A DNA stretch of 64,000 nucleotides from Phycisphaerae bacterium (GTDB taxonomy: Bacteria; Planctomycetota; Phycisphaerae; UBA1845; Fen-1342): assembly GCA_017999985.1 (NCBI GenBank), contig JAGNKU010000006.1, positions 242,276-306,275 on the forward strand. The letters are read 5' to 3'. Both the position numbers and the translations under genes were made by a program. Every line of letters begins with the position of its first letter. The first letter of the stretch is position 1. Below the pieces are notes generated by a model. The model was not told the DNA's origin. It ran no database searches and saw only the letters and a program-made list of their open reading frames with translations. Shown piece by piece: positions 26,053 to 35,217 of the stretch.

Positions 26053-28008
26053 CTACTCCCCCTGCCGCATGAACGCGATCGCATGGTCCGCGATCTGCGT
26101 CGCCCCCACGCCGCAATACTCCAGAACTTCTTCCGCCGTCCGCGTGGACTTGGGGATGCGCTGGCAGCCCAGCGTGGCGACCCGCAGCCGGCCACCACGG
26201 GCGGCAATCTCGGCCACCGCCGCCCCCCAGCCGCCGCCGTAATTGTCCTCGACGACGACCGCCCGGCCGCCCGCCCGCTGCAACGCCTCGCACAGCCGGT
26301 CCGCATCGATCGGCAGCGCGTACGCATCGATCAACGTGGCGCGGATGTTCTGCTGCGCGAGCAGCGCCACCGCCTGCCTGGCCACGTGGACCATATAGCC
26401 CGATGCCACCAGCGCCAGATCATCGCCGCCATTTAGGATGTGGAACCCGCCCGGCTCGAATTTCGTCTGCGCATCGTACAGCAGCGGCACATCCGGGCGA
26501 TGCGTCCGCATGTAACACAACCCCGGGTGCAGAGTCATCAGTCGCGTGCACTGGTACGCCGCCACCGCATCCGCCGGATGATAGAACCAGCCCACCGGAT
26601 TCCGGCGGTCATCGCCGCGCACGGTCGTGAACGCGCGGAAGAACGCGACGTCGAGCAGGCCCATCTGGCTGGGCCCGTCGGCCGCGAGCGAGATCCCCGC
26701 GTGCGAGCCGACCAGCTTGACGTTCGCGCGGGAGATGCTGGCCATCTCGACCTGGTCGTAGGCGCGGGCGATGAACTTCGCGAACGAGTTCACGAACGGC
26801 ATGAACCCCGCGGCCGAGAGCCCCGCGGCGGCGGAAACCATGTTCTGCTCGGCGATCTTGCACTCGAAGAACCGCGCGGGATACGCCTTCGCAAACATCT
26901 CCGCGAAAGTCGAATTGCTGACGTCGCCGTCCAGCGCGACGACCTGCGGGAGCAACTCGCCGGCGATCTTGAGCGCCGCGCCGTACGCGCGCCGCGTCGA
27001 CAACTTGCCCTTCTCCACGGCGCCCCCCAGACCCGCCGCCTGCATCGCTGCGTGAAACGACGGCCATTCCACGTCGGTCGGTTTGGCCCGCGCCGGCGCA
27101 TGGGCGGCGGGTGGCGCCGGTGGCAGGCCGAGCTTGGCGCCGGCGGCCGGCAGGGCGGCCGCGGTGCGATCCAGCGCGGCGTAGGCTGCGTCGAGCGCGG
27201 ACTCGGGCAGCGGCTTGCCGTGCCAGTTGCCCTTCTGCAGCTCCTCGACCCCCCAGCCCTTGATGGTGTGGGCCACGATCGCGAGCGGTTTATCGGACTT
27301 GCCCGCCTTACGGAACGCCGTCGCTACCGCCGCCGCATCGTGCCCGTCGATTTCCACGACGCGCCACCCGAAAGCCTTGAGCTTGGCCACCAGGCGGTCC
27401 GCACTCTGCTGGGGCGAGACGTTGGCCGCCTGGCCCTGGCCATTCGAGTTGAACACGGCACAGACATTCGTCAGGCCGTGGTCCACGATGAAGTCCGCCG
27501 CCTCCCAGATCTGACCCTCGCGCGCCTCACCGTCGCCGATGAGCACGTAGATTCGCCGGTCGCGGCCATCCAGCCGGGCCGCCAGCGCCAGCCCGGCCGC
27601 CACGCTCAGGCCCTGCCCCAGGCTGCCCGTGGCCGCGTCGAAGAATGGAACGCCCTCGGCGGGGTTCGGGTGGCCGTCCAGCACGCTGCCGACGGCACGG
27701 AGCTGGTCCAGCTCGTTGGCGGTGAGGCGAAACGCGGAACTCTCGCTGCGACCGACACTTGCGCCCAGGTCCGCCAGGGCGGCATAGACGATGGGAACCG
27801 CGTGTCCTTCGGACAGCACGAGGCGGTCAGCGGCCGGATGCCAGGGGTTGGCGGGGTCCCAGCGCATCTGGCGGTACATCAAGTGCACAACGATGTGGGC
27901 GAGCGAGAGCGCGCTCGAGGGGTGCCCCGAACCCGCCTTGGCCGTCATCCGCACGGCCAGCTTGCCGAGTTCCGCCGCTTTGTGGTGAATCGCCGCCGCC
28001 AGCGCCAT
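26053..28008 (-). CDS. tkt: Transketolase
   Basis: The 651-residue product is a full-length transketolase, which moves two-carbon units between sugar phosphates in the pentose phosphate pathway using thiamine diphosphate. Visible are AGSGHPSSALSLAHIV, RLVLSEGHAVPIVYA, TGSLGQGLSVAAGLALA, the TPP motif GDGEAREGQIWEAADF...NSNGQ and the second-domain EQNMVSAAAGLSAAGFMPFV. ATG 28008 is preceded by GGGAGAG at a good distance; the GTG at 28023 is an alternative. It probably shares a transcript with the SDR gene that follows. Confidence 0.92.
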   Translation of the reverse strand: MALAAAIHHKAAELGKLAVRMTAKAGSGHPSSALSLAHIVVHLMYRQMRWDPANPWHPAADRLVLSEGHAVPIVYAALADLGASVGRSESSAFRLTANELDQLRAVGSVLDGHPNPAEGVPFFDAATGSLGQGLSVAAGLALAARLDGRDRRIYVLIGDGEAREGQIWEAADFIVDHGLTNVCAVFNSNGQGQAANVSPQQSADRLVAKLKAFGWRVVEIDGHDAAAVATAFRKAGKSDKPLAIVAHTIKGWGVEELQKGNWHGKPLPESALDAAYAALDRTAAALPAAGAKLGLPPAPPAAHAPARAKPTDVEWPSFHAAMQAAGLGGAVEKGKLSTRRAYGAALKIAGELLPQVVALDGDVSNSTFAEMFAKAYPARFFECKIAEQNMVSAAAGLSAAGFMPFVNSFAKFIARAYDQVEMASISRANVKLVGSHAGISLAADGPSQMGLLDVAFFRAFTTVRGDDRRNPVGWFYHPADAVAAYQCTRLMTLHPGLCYMRTHRPDVPLLYDAQTKFEPGGFHILNGGDDLALVASGYMVHVARQAVALLAQQNIRATLIDAYALPIDADRLCEALQRAGGRAVVVEDNYGGGWGAAVAEIAARGGRLRVATLGCQRIPKSTRTAEEVLEYCGVGATQIADHAIAFMRQGE

Positions 28009-28099
28009 CCTGGTCTCTCCCACGCACGATCCTTTGGTTGGAGGATAAAGGCCGGCAGTCTATCCAGGGGGCCCGGCGCGGGCAAGGGGCGCCGCGCCG

Positions 28100-28128
28100 T
28101 TGGCGCCGGCATGGGCGTCTGGCATAAT
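28100..28128 (+). promoter_or_regulatory. Promoter of rpmH
   Basis: TTGGCG (28100-28105) and CATAAT (28123-28128) are spaced by 17 nt, with ACA after the -10. It is about 75 nt before the rpmH ATG and points toward it. Confidence 0.55.
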
Positions 28129-28203
28129 ACATGGTCTGCGATGTTACTGGGTTCACAGGTTAGCGACCGCCGCCTCGGCGGTTAGACAGCAGCGGTGACG
28201 GTC

Positions 28204-28338
28204 ATGCATTACCCACATCGAATCAGCAAGATCAAACGCAAGCGCAAGTGCGGCTTCCGGGCGCGGATGCGCACGCAGAGCGGCCGCAAGCTCATCAACC
28301 GCAAGCGGCGCGTCGGGCGGCGCGTCAGCGTGGCCTGA
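28204..28338 (+). CDS. rpmH: 50S ribosomal protein bL34
   Basis: A 44-residue, very basic protein, MHYPHRISKIKRKRKCGFRA followed by RMRTQSGRKLINRKRRVGRR. The pattern KRKRxxGFRARMxTxxGRxxxxxRRxxGR is diagnostic of bL34, a small rRNA-binding protein of the large subunit. The N-terminus differs from the usual MKRTYQPS. It has its own promoter upstream and a strong hairpin downstream. In most bacteria rpmH is followed by rnpA, yidD and yidC; none of these is present here, so it stands alone between a transketolase and a lipoprotein gene. Confidence 0.9.
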   Translation: MHYPHRISKIKRKRKCGFRARMRTQSGRKLINRKRRVGRRVSVA

Positions 28339-28443
28339 GCCGGCGCGACCACCTTCACGCGGATCAGCAGTGGTCAAGGCGGGGCGCCGGGGTTCTGCGC
28401 ACACCCGGATTCGACTTGCCCGCGCAGGGCCGGCGCGCAAGAA

Positions 28444-28477
28444 CGGACGCCGCGCACCGGGGAGCACGCGGCGTCCG
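28444..28477. terminator. Bidirectional terminator-like hairpin
   Basis: CGGACGCCGCG (28444-28454) and CGCGGCGTCCG (28467-28477) form a perfect 11-bp stem with a 12-nt loop. It lies between convergent rpmH and the lipoprotein gene. There is no long T-run. Confidence 0.6.
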
Positions 28478-28515
28478 CATTCGGTCGAATTCAATCCACG
28501 CGGGTACGGCTGCGA

Positions 28516-30690
28516 TCACTCTGCGAACCAGTCGCCGATGTAGTTGTCGAGACTGTCTTCGAAGTAGCTGCCGACGAAGTACCCGTCGTCCCACTCACCC
28601 GCGTAGATGCCCAGAGCGTACCCCAGCGTATCCGCATCATCTTCGAAGTAGATGTCGCCGAACTCGTCGACCCAGCCGAAGAGCGCGAACTGGCCCGCGC
28701 CCCAATAGGAAGTGCCCTCGACCGTGCCGTCGTCATACACCGTGAACTCGAACGTATGCGCCCAGCCGTCAGGCTCGCTCAGCTCACCGAGGTAGTCGCC
28801 GACGTAGTCCGAGTAATCGCCGACGTACGGTCCACCGTCGCCCCAGTCCACCTCGCCCTCGGCGATCACATCCACATCCTGGTAGAGGTAGATGTAGTCG
28901 CCATCCGCGGTCCAGGCCTGGAAGACGACCTGGAAACTGCCGGGCTCGAAGAACGTGATGCCGGTGCGCGGTGCGAACGGATTGTCGATGAAGTAGTTCC
29001 ACGTCCCAACCACGAACCACTCCAAGTACACGAGCTCCGAAACCAGCGGGCCCTGGACCCAGCACTCCTCCGTTTCATCGACCACCATCGTGACCGGGCA
29101 GAAGCCGGCGAGCTCGTCGGCAGCGGGCACGCCGGCCCCGCCATCCCGGCCGACATTGACGGTGCACGTGTAGACGCCCAGCACGTCCGGGTCGTCCCAC
29201 ATGTCATGGACCAGCAGCGTGATTTCGAGGAAGCCCGCCGCCGTCGCGCGGAAGGTCGTCACCGGGGCCGTCGGGTCGCCGATGATGTAGCCGGACCCAC
29301 TGCTGATGAACCAGTCGAAAATGAAGTCGCCCTCGTCGGCGCTGCCCGGGTCAAAGGCGATGTCGATGTCTTCGCCGAGCGGGATGATCCCCGGCGGGCA
29401 GATAATGCCGCGCTCGGGGTCGAGGTCGAACTGGGATTGCGGATCATACGAGCAGGCGAAGATCCGCGTGGGCTGGCGGACGTTCTGGTCGTGATAGCGC
29501 AGCCGCCCCAGCGTCGCCACCGGGTTCGCCTGGCTCAGGTCCACCAGGATCAGGTCCAGTTCGAGCAGCGTCCCGTCTTCGGACAGCTCACCGTTGATGA
29601 ACGCCACGTCGAAGAGCTGATGCGCCTCGGCCACCGCCCCGCCCGCGAAAAGCTCGACATCAAACGTCAGGTCGGCCAGGAAGCGCCGCTCGATGGTGAT
29701 GTTGCCGGCGTCATCGAGCTGTGTGCCCGTGAAGACCGGCGTGACCCACAGCTCGAAGCCGACTTCGCCGTCGGGCGTCAGGTTGACCGGCGTGCCGGAG
29801 AGATAGTTGATGGTGATGCCGGCGTCTTGACCGCCACTGAGGCTGAAATCCGGGAACACCAGGTGCCGGTCAAACTCGGTCTGGAGGACGCCGCTGTTGT
29901 CGAAGGTCAGCCGGTTGACGACGTCAGTCAGCTCGAGGCAGAAGCCCTCGGCGTCGAAGAGCTTGAAGGTCTTGCCGGCGAGGCGCTGGATGGCTTCGGG
30001 GATCACGTCGATGACCACGATGTCGCCGAGGTCGGTGCGCGCATCCACCTCGACGATGCCGACCAGGGACGCGATGTTGGCAATCAGGCCGATGCCGGCT
30101 TCAAGGTCACTGTCGATGAGCGGGCAGTCGGGGTTGGTCTCCGGGTCGGTGATCGAGACGATGACCTCCTCGCAGACTTCGAGGCCCTTCTGCAGCGCCG
30201 TCAGCTTCGTGGACATGCCCTGCGCGTGCAGCGCGGCCTTGGAAAAATTCGCAACCCGGCGGGCGCGAACCTCTTCCTTGCGTGTGTCGGTCTTGAGTCC
30301 CGCCGCGGCGCCGGTCACGCCGCCCTGGGCATCCGTGACGCGGACCGTGACCTCGTCGCCGTCATAGACCAGGTCGGCCGCGGTGTTGCTCGACAGGCGC
30401 GCATTCACGGGCCGGCCCGAGCTGTCGAGGGAGAGCTTGAGGGTCCGGCCGTCGGTCGTCAGGATGTTGGCCTCGGTGATCGTCGTGTCGCCGTTGGCTT
30501 CCTCCCGCGCGCGAAACGTGTACTGGTTGCCCTGCTTGTCGGTGGCGACGGCGAAGTTGCCCCCGCCGGCGTCAAAACTGACGCGCAGGGTCTCGTCCGT
30601 CGCGCCGCCATCCAGCGGACAGCCGCCCAACTGACTACCCAGCAGCGCTGCCCCCAGTACGCACGCCCAATGAATCTGCCTGCCTGTCAT
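28516..30690 (-). CDS. Large secreted lipoprotein of unknown function
   Basis: The 724-residue protein has a lipoprotein signal peptide ending in LGSQLGGC, so it is probably lipid-anchored outside the inner membrane. The first part is beta-rich with Gly/Asp-rich stretches; a middle part (CSYDPQSQFDLDPERGI to TFRATAAGFLEITLLVHDMW) looks like an Ig/PKD-like fold. The C-terminus is very acidic and rich in Tyr and Gly (GYALGIYAGEWDDGYFVGSY). No catalytic motif was recognised. ATG 30690 has GGTGG upstream; GTG 30699 is an alternative. A calcium-binding or surface role is only a guess from composition. Confidence 0.7.
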   Translation of the reverse strand: MTGRQIHWACVLGAALLGSQLGGCPLDGGATDETLRVSFDAGGGNFAVATDKQGNQYTFRAREEANGDTTITEANILTTDGRTLKLSLDSSGRPVNARLSSNTAADLVYDGDEVTVRVTDAQGGVTGAAAGLKTDTRKEEVRARRVANFSKAALHAQGMSTKLTALQKGLEVCEEVIVSITDPETNPDCPLIDSDLEAGIGLIANIASLVGIVEVDARTDLGDIVVIDVIPEAIQRLAGKTFKLFDAEGFCLELTDVVNRLTFDNSGVLQTEFDRHLVFPDFSLSGGQDAGITINYLSGTPVNLTPDGEVGFELWVTPVFTGTQLDDAGNITIERRFLADLTFDVELFAGGAVAEAHQLFDVAFINGELSEDGTLLELDLILVDLSQANPVATLGRLRYHDQNVRQPTRIFACSYDPQSQFDLDPERGIICPPGIIPLGEDIDIAFDPGSADEGDFIFDWFISSGSGYIIGDPTAPVTTFRATAAGFLEITLLVHDMWDDPDVLGVYTCTVNVGRDGGAGVPAADELAGFCPVTMVVDETEECWVQGPLVSELVYLEWFVVGTWNYFIDNPFAPRTGITFFEPGSFQVVFQAWTADGDYIYLYQDVDVIAEGEVDWGDGGPYVGDYSDYVGDYLGELSEPDGWAHTFEFTVYDDGTVEGTSYWGAGQFALFGWVDEFGDIYFEDDADTLGYALGIYAGEWDDGYFVGSYFEDSLDNYIGDWFAE

Positions 30691-30908
30691 GATGCCCACC
30701 TTTTGTTAAAGGGACTCACACCGGTTCACGAACTGAACACACATGCGATGAGCCAGTTGCCCGCCGGACTCGCCGCAGGTGCGCTACGCGACGCACCTCC
30801 GTCTTCCGTGGCCAGACGAACCAGAATGTACCCGCGCGCAAGCGTCTCCACCACCATTAGCGGGCCATGCGCGCGCTTCTGACAAGCGCCGCCGGGCGCA
30901 TGCGAAAT

Positions 30909-30933
30909 GCGCGCCGGCGGGTCGCCGGCGCGC
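30909..30933 (-). terminator. Hairpin after the subtilisin-like gene
   Basis: GCGCGCCGGCG (30909-30919) and CGCCGGCGCGC (30923-30933) form a perfect 11-bp stem with a 3-nt loop. On the minus strand it follows the protease stop by about 40 nt and is trailed by ATTT. Confidence 0.5.
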
Positions 30934-30974
30934 GTTCCTCTGTAACTCATTTCGCCGCAGTGAGTTGTGGCTGA

Positions 30975-33446
30975 CTAGGGCTGGGTCAGCAGCGTCACAA
31001 ACGGGTTGATGTCGCCGAAATCCGTCTGCCCGTCCGCGTTGATGTCCGCGTTCGCCCAGTGGCAACCGGGGTACGCGGCCGCGTAGGACGCCTCACCGTC
31101 CAGTGCCACGATGAAGGGGTTGATGTCGCCGAAGCCGATCTCGCCGTCACAGTCCGTGTCGCCGCGCGCCCATACTGTCAGCGTCGCAATCGCACTCGTG
31201 GCCGATCCGCAGGCATTGTTCACGACGACGTCGTAGTCGCCCGCATCCGCATAGTCGGCCGGCGCGATCGTGAGCGTCGCCGTCGTTGTGCCATTCAGAC
31301 GCCCGCCCTCGTCCAGCGGTACACCCGCGTAGCGCCACTGGTAGGTCATCGGCTGCGAGCCCGTGGCCGCCACGGTGAACGTCACGCTGTCCCCGGCCGT
31401 CGTCGCCTGTGTAGCCGGCTCGGTCGTGATGGCCGGACAACTCGCGTCCACCACGTCACCGGTGACGACGACCGCATAGCCCTGGGCCCCGGAGTTCACG
31501 GCCGTCCCCTTCACGCGGACGGTCCAGATACCCAGCTCCGGCAAGTCGACATGCACCTGCTCGACGTTGTTCTTCGCGTCCGCCGTGCCGCCCGTCACCG
31601 ACGTGCCGCCGGAGAACACGTTGCCGAGGTAGACCGCGCCCGTCGGCGAGGTCACCACCAGGTCGAGATTGTTGACCGGCGGGCTGGCCGAGTTGATGGC
31701 CGCGGGCGCATCGTGCCACACGAGCGTGACGCGGAGCTGAAGCGTGGCGCCGTTCACCGCCACGTCGTAGGCCGCGTAACCGCCGGTCGCCAGCGCCGTG
31801 GGGCTGTTGTTGCGCACGTCCTGCACCACGAGGCCGCGCGCATCGCCCAGGAAATACAGCGCGTTGTCCGCCAGCACCCGCCCCCAGCCTTCCTGGTTCG
31901 ATGGATAGCCGGAGATGCCGGTCATGTCGACCGCCGAGTTGAGCAGCACGGCCTTGATGAGCGGGCCGGACGGGACGAACGCGTGGGCGGCGTCGGGGGC
32001 GCCCGTCGGATAGTAGCCGTCGGTGAAGTACTGCCGCACGAGCAGGCCGGTCGCCGCGATCGCCGGGCAGGCCATCGACGTGCCGGTCTTCGCGACGGTG
32101 TTGCAGGGCGTGCTGCTGCTGTAGTAAGCGGAAAGCGTGCCGCAGCCCGGCGCGAAAATTTCGGGCTTGCGCCGCCCGTCAGCGGTCGGGCCGGTGCCGC
32201 CGGAGCAGAAATTGCCTTGGCTCGGCGTGTCCTGCGACGCACCGATTGCGAGGCAGTTCTTGGCGTTCTCGGGGTTCTTGAGGTAGCTCTGGTTGGTCAC
32301 GGCAAAACAGACGAGGTTGTCGTCGTACATCCAGGAGAAGTTGTCGATGGCGCGACACACGCCGTCATACGCGGTGGTGGCGTCGTTGCCCCAACTGTTG
32401 GTGTGGACGGTGGCGCCCTGCACGCGGTGCAGGTCCAACCGGCTGAACATCAACGACTCGGTCATGCTGGGCGTTACGTTGTGCACCATCTTGGCCAAGT
32501 AGGCCACGCCGCGCGTGTCCGTCCACACGCCGGCATCGCCGACAGCCGTGCCGGCGGTGTGCGTGCCGTGCGAGTCATTGCCCTGCGTCGTGTTGTAGGC
32601 GAGGATCTTGCGATGGTCAGGGCCGGGGACCACCGTGTCATAGAACGAGCAGTGTCCGACGGCGACGCGGCCGTCGATGTGCCCCAGGATCTGGCCCTCG
32701 CCGTGCAGGCCGTGGTCATATAACGGCGTCACGTTCGCGATGTTGCTCTGCACGATCCAGCGGTCGGTGCTGTTGCGCAGCGTGAATTCGGGATACTCCT
32801 CGACATACTGCACCGCCGGAATCGCGGCCAGCGCGGCCACGCTTGTCGCCGGCAACACCACGTTGAAGACGTCCTGACTGCCGTCCCAGTCCGTGGCGAC
32901 AATCTCCGCGCCGGCCACCCGCGACAGCGCGTCGCGGCCGGTGCTGAGCGTTTCATCCGGGAACAGATACACGGTAACAGCGAGCTTGCCGGCGTTCGCA
33001 ATGGCCTGCCGTTCGGGAGTCTGGAACGTCGTCTGGCCGATCCGCGGGTCGAGGCGCCACTCGGGGCGGTAGTCGCCGGCCCACCGCACGAAACCAAGCC
33101 GCTGTAACGCGCCGGGGGTGACAGCGGAAACGTCGGCGATGAAGGAATTGACCGGCAGGTAGTCGCCAAGCTTCACGCCCGCGTCGCGCAGGGCCGCGGC
33201 CCGGGCCGGGGTCAGCGGTCCGTCGAGCTGCAGCACGCCGTGCCGGGCATCGCGGAAGGCCTTGTCCGGGGTCATGGCCGCAAGATTCGGCAGCGTCGCC
33301 GTCGCGACCGCGCCGGTGCGGAGTTGCAGCATGCCGGCGGGCGGCGCCGTGCTGCCGTCCGGCCGACCGGTGGCGGCGGCGAACGGCGCGGCGCACAAGA
33401 GCCAGAACCCCACTCCCAGTGCGAACCAGCCTCGATGATGCGACAT
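30975..33446 (-). CDS. Secreted subtilisin-like (S8) serine protease with dockerin-like C-terminus
   Basis: The 823-residue protein has a signal peptide (ALGVGFWLLCAAPFAAATG), a propeptide-like region, and an S8 peptidase domain: Asp in GQILGHIDGRV, His in GNDSHGTHTAGTAVGD and Ser in VAKTGTSMACPAIAATG. After a proprotein-convertase-like beta domain comes an Ig-like domain (AGDSVTFTVAATGSQPMTYQ with GDYDVVVNNACG). It ends with two Ca-binding dockerin-like units, DTDCDGEIGFGDINPF and DINADGQTDFGDINPF. It should be exported and may be sorted or anchored through the tail. ATG 33446 gives the best signal peptide. A near-consensus promoter lies about 200 nt upstream. Confidence 0.88.
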   Translation of the reverse strand: MSHHRGWFALGVGFWLLCAAPFAAATGRPDGSTAPPAGMLQLRTGAVATATLPNLAAMTPDKAFRDARHGVLQLDGPLTPARAAALRDAGVKLGDYLPVNSFIADVSAVTPGALQRLGFVRWAGDYRPEWRLDPRIGQTTFQTPERQAIANAGKLAVTVYLFPDETLSTGRDALSRVAGAEIVATDWDGSQDVFNVVLPATSVAALAAIPAVQYVEEYPEFTLRNSTDRWIVQSNIANVTPLYDHGLHGEGQILGHIDGRVAVGHCSFYDTVVPGPDHRKILAYNTTQGNDSHGTHTAGTAVGDAGVWTDTRGVAYLAKMVHNVTPSMTESLMFSRLDLHRVQGATVHTNSWGNDATTAYDGVCRAIDNFSWMYDDNLVCFAVTNQSYLKNPENAKNCLAIGASQDTPSQGNFCSGGTGPTADGRRKPEIFAPGCGTLSAYYSSSTPCNTVAKTGTSMACPAIAATGLLVRQYFTDGYYPTGAPDAAHAFVPSGPLIKAVLLNSAVDMTGISGYPSNQEGWGRVLADNALYFLGDARGLVVQDVRNNSPTALATGGYAAYDVAVNGATLQLRVTLVWHDAPAAINSASPPVNNLDLVVTSPTGAVYLGNVFSGGTSVTGGTADAKNNVEQVHVDLPELGIWTVRVKGTAVNSGAQGYAVVVTGDVVDASCPAITTEPATQATTAGDSVTFTVAATGSQPMTYQWRYAGVPLDEGGRLNGTTTATLTIAPADYADAGDYDVVVNNACGSATSAIATLTVWARGDTDCDGEIGFGDINPFIVALDGEASYAAAYPGCHWANADINADGQTDFGDINPFVTLLTQP

Positions 33447-33648
33447 GGATGCGGTCCTCGTTAGCTTCTTGATTCTACGCCGGCCCCGCCCGGCATGCAC
33501 AGCGGCGTCGCGCGGCTCGCGCTGCCTTCGCGATCAGTAACGGCCGACCGGAGTGTAACGGGAGCAACCAACGGCATTCTTCCCCGACCGAGACGGCCGC
33601 CACGCAGCGCGACAGACGGAATGGCTGATCCTCGGCCGTGCTGTATGC

Positions 33649-33678
33649 ATTCTAGCCAGAAACGGTCCTATTTGTCAA
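33649..33678 (-). promoter_or_regulatory. Near-consensus promoter of the protease gene
   Basis: On the minus strand, TTGACA (33678-33673) and TAGAAT (33654-33649) are 18 nt apart, the best sigma-70-type match in the window. It implies a leader of nearly 200 nt before the protease ATG. Confidence 0.65.
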
Positions 33679-33759
33679 TCGAGCGCCATACGGCGGCGCA
33701 CGCCGCCACTATCATCATCGGGCGGTTGCGGACGCGACTTGCGCCGCGCGAACCCGGCA

Positions 33760-33788
33760 TTGTAAGTGCTTGTGGACGCTGATATAGT
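33760..33788 (+). promoter_or_regulatory. Promoter of tRNA-Arg
   Basis: TTGTAA (33760-33765) and TATAGT (33783-33788) are spaced by 17 nt, about 40 nt before the mature tRNA 5' end. Confidence 0.6.
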
Positions 33789-33827
33789 GTGCCTGACCGG
33801 GCGCGGACTCGCAGCCCGCGCCGCGTG

Positions 33828-33901
33828 GCGCCCGTAGCTCAACTGGACAGAGCATCGGTCTTCGGAACCGAGGGTTAGGGGTTCGAATCCCTTCGGGCGC
33901 G
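33828..33901 (+). tRNA. tRNA-Arg (anticodon TCG)
   Basis: A complete 74-nt cloverleaf: acceptor GCGCCCG/CGGGCGC with discriminator G, D-arm GCTC/GAGC, anticodon stem TCGGT/ACCGA with loop CTTCGGA (anticodon TCG at 33862-33864), and T-arm AGGGG-TTCGAAT-CCCTT. CCA is not encoded. It reads CGA codons for arginine. Confidence 0.95.
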
Positions 33902-34053
33902 GTCGTTGGCCTGGCGGCCGCGTCGGGCCCGGGTGGGTGCTGTGTACGTCGGTCGGCGCCCGTGGATTCCCCGTGGATTCTCTGAAACGTACGCTGTATG
34001 GTTACGCTGGTGCGCGTCCAATACTGAAACTGGTGGGGCCTTGGGGTACGAAC

Positions 34054-35124
34054 ATGTCGAATTCCGGGTTCGCCGCGTCGTCCGTCGATCCGTCCGATAC
34101 GCAGGACGAAGAACTGATTGGGATGGACCTGCTGCGGGCGTGTGAAGCGGCCGCGCTGAACGTCTTTCACTGGATCGGTAAGGGCGACAAGAACGCCGCC
34201 GACGCCGCCGCCACCGATGCGCTGCGCGGCATGCTCAACCTGACCGACATGTGCGGAACGTGCACGATCGGCGAGGGCATCAAGGATGAAGCGCCGGGCA
34301 TCTTCATCGGTGAGAAGCTCGGCACGTGGCGGGCAGGTTCGCCGGTCGTCAGCATCGCCGTCGATCCCATCGACGGCACGACGCTGACTTCCAAGGGCCT
34401 GCCCGGTGCGCTCGCGGTGATCGCCGCCGCCAAGGCGTCCGGCGAAGACCACCGTACATTGGCGGCGATCCCCAGCTTCTACGTCGAGAAGATCGCGGTC
34501 GGGCCGCGCGTGAAGGAGGGCACGGGCATGGTCCGGCTGGGGGCGCCGGTGGATCAGAACCTGGAAATCATCGCGCTCAAGCTCGGCAAACGCGTCCGCG
34601 ATCTGATCGTCTGCGTCCTCGATCGCCCGCGGCATGAGAAGCTCATCAATGACATCCGCCGGACCGGTGCCGCCATCCGCCTGATCGGCGACGGCGATGT
34701 CTCGGCGGCGATCGCCCCGAGCATCCCGGAAAGTAACGTCGATGTGTACATGGGCTCGGGCGGCTCGCCGGAGGCGGTGCTGGCGGCGGCGGCGATTCGG
34801 TGCCTGGGCGGCGAGATCCTGGCGCGCATGTGGCCGCGCGACGAGCACGAGCGCAAGCAGCTCGAGGCCGACGGCTACGGCGAACTGATGAAGAAGATCT
34901 TCACGACCGCGGACATGGCGGTGGGCGACGACGTGGTGTTCGTCGCGACCGGCATCACGGACAATTCGCTGCTGCACGGCGTGGCGGTGCGCGAGCATAT
35001 CGCCACGACGTACTCGGTCGTGATGCGGGCGCATTCGCGGACGGTGCGCTATGTCAAGGCATACCACGACCTGACGCGGAAGACGATCCACCTGGCGAGC
35101 ACGTCGCGGCACGAGCACCTGTAG
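34054..35124 (+). CDS. glpX: Class II fructose-1,6-bisphosphatase
   Basis: The 356-residue protein is GlpX-type FBPase, which removes the 1-phosphate of fructose-1,6-bisphosphate in gluconeogenesis and sugar-phosphate cycling. Motifs are LLRACEAAALNVFHWIGKGD, KNAADAAATDALR, the metal-binding VSIAVDPIDGTTLTSKG, YMGSGGSPEAVLAAAAIRCL and GDDVVFVATGITDNSLLHGV. The length fits (about 320-350). ATG 34054 is used; ATG 34123, right at the family's usual N-terminus, is an alternative. It is 152 nt after the tRNA. With transketolase nearby it fits central carbon metabolism. Confidence 0.92.
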   Translation: MSNSGFAASSVDPSDTQDEELIGMDLLRACEAAALNVFHWIGKGDKNAADAAATDALRGMLNLTDMCGTCTIGEGIKDEAPGIFIGEKLGTWRAGSPVVSIAVDPIDGTTLTSKGLPGALAVIAAAKASGEDHRTLAAIPSFYVEKIAVGPRVKEGTGMVRLGAPVDQNLEIIALKLGKRVRDLIVCVLDRPRHEKLINDIRRTGAAIRLIGDGDVSAAIAPSIPESNVDVYMGSGGSPEAVLAAAAIRCLGGEILARMWPRDEHERKQLEADGYGELMKKIFTTADMAVGDDVVFVATGITDNSLLHGVAVREHIATTYSVVMRAHSRTVRYVKAYHDLTRKTIHLASTSRHEHL

Positions 35125-35217
35125 GCGCGGCCGCGGCGCAGGCGTTTGAAACCATGGGTGCCCCAACGGTCCGCAACGGCCGCTGGGGCATCCAGCGTTT
35201 TGGGGTATCATCGGGGC

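Larger units (their letters stand above)
33447..33827. other. Intergenic region protease/tRNA-Arg
   Basis: This 381-base gap separates the minus-strand protease from tRNA-Arg. It holds one strong promoter in each direction (33649-33678 minus, 33760-33788 plus). I see no gene in it. Confidence 0.5.

Noticed and set aside
26440-28185. 581-codon plus-strand frame
   Set aside because: Antisense shadow of transketolase; composition is Arg/Gly/Ala-rich with no domain.
28756-30882. 708-codon plus-strand frame
   Set aside because: Antisense to the lipoprotein, which has a proper signal peptide and ribosome site.
33937-34053. Longer GlpX start at 33937
   Set aside because: The extra 39 residues do not match the family and begin right behind the tRNA.
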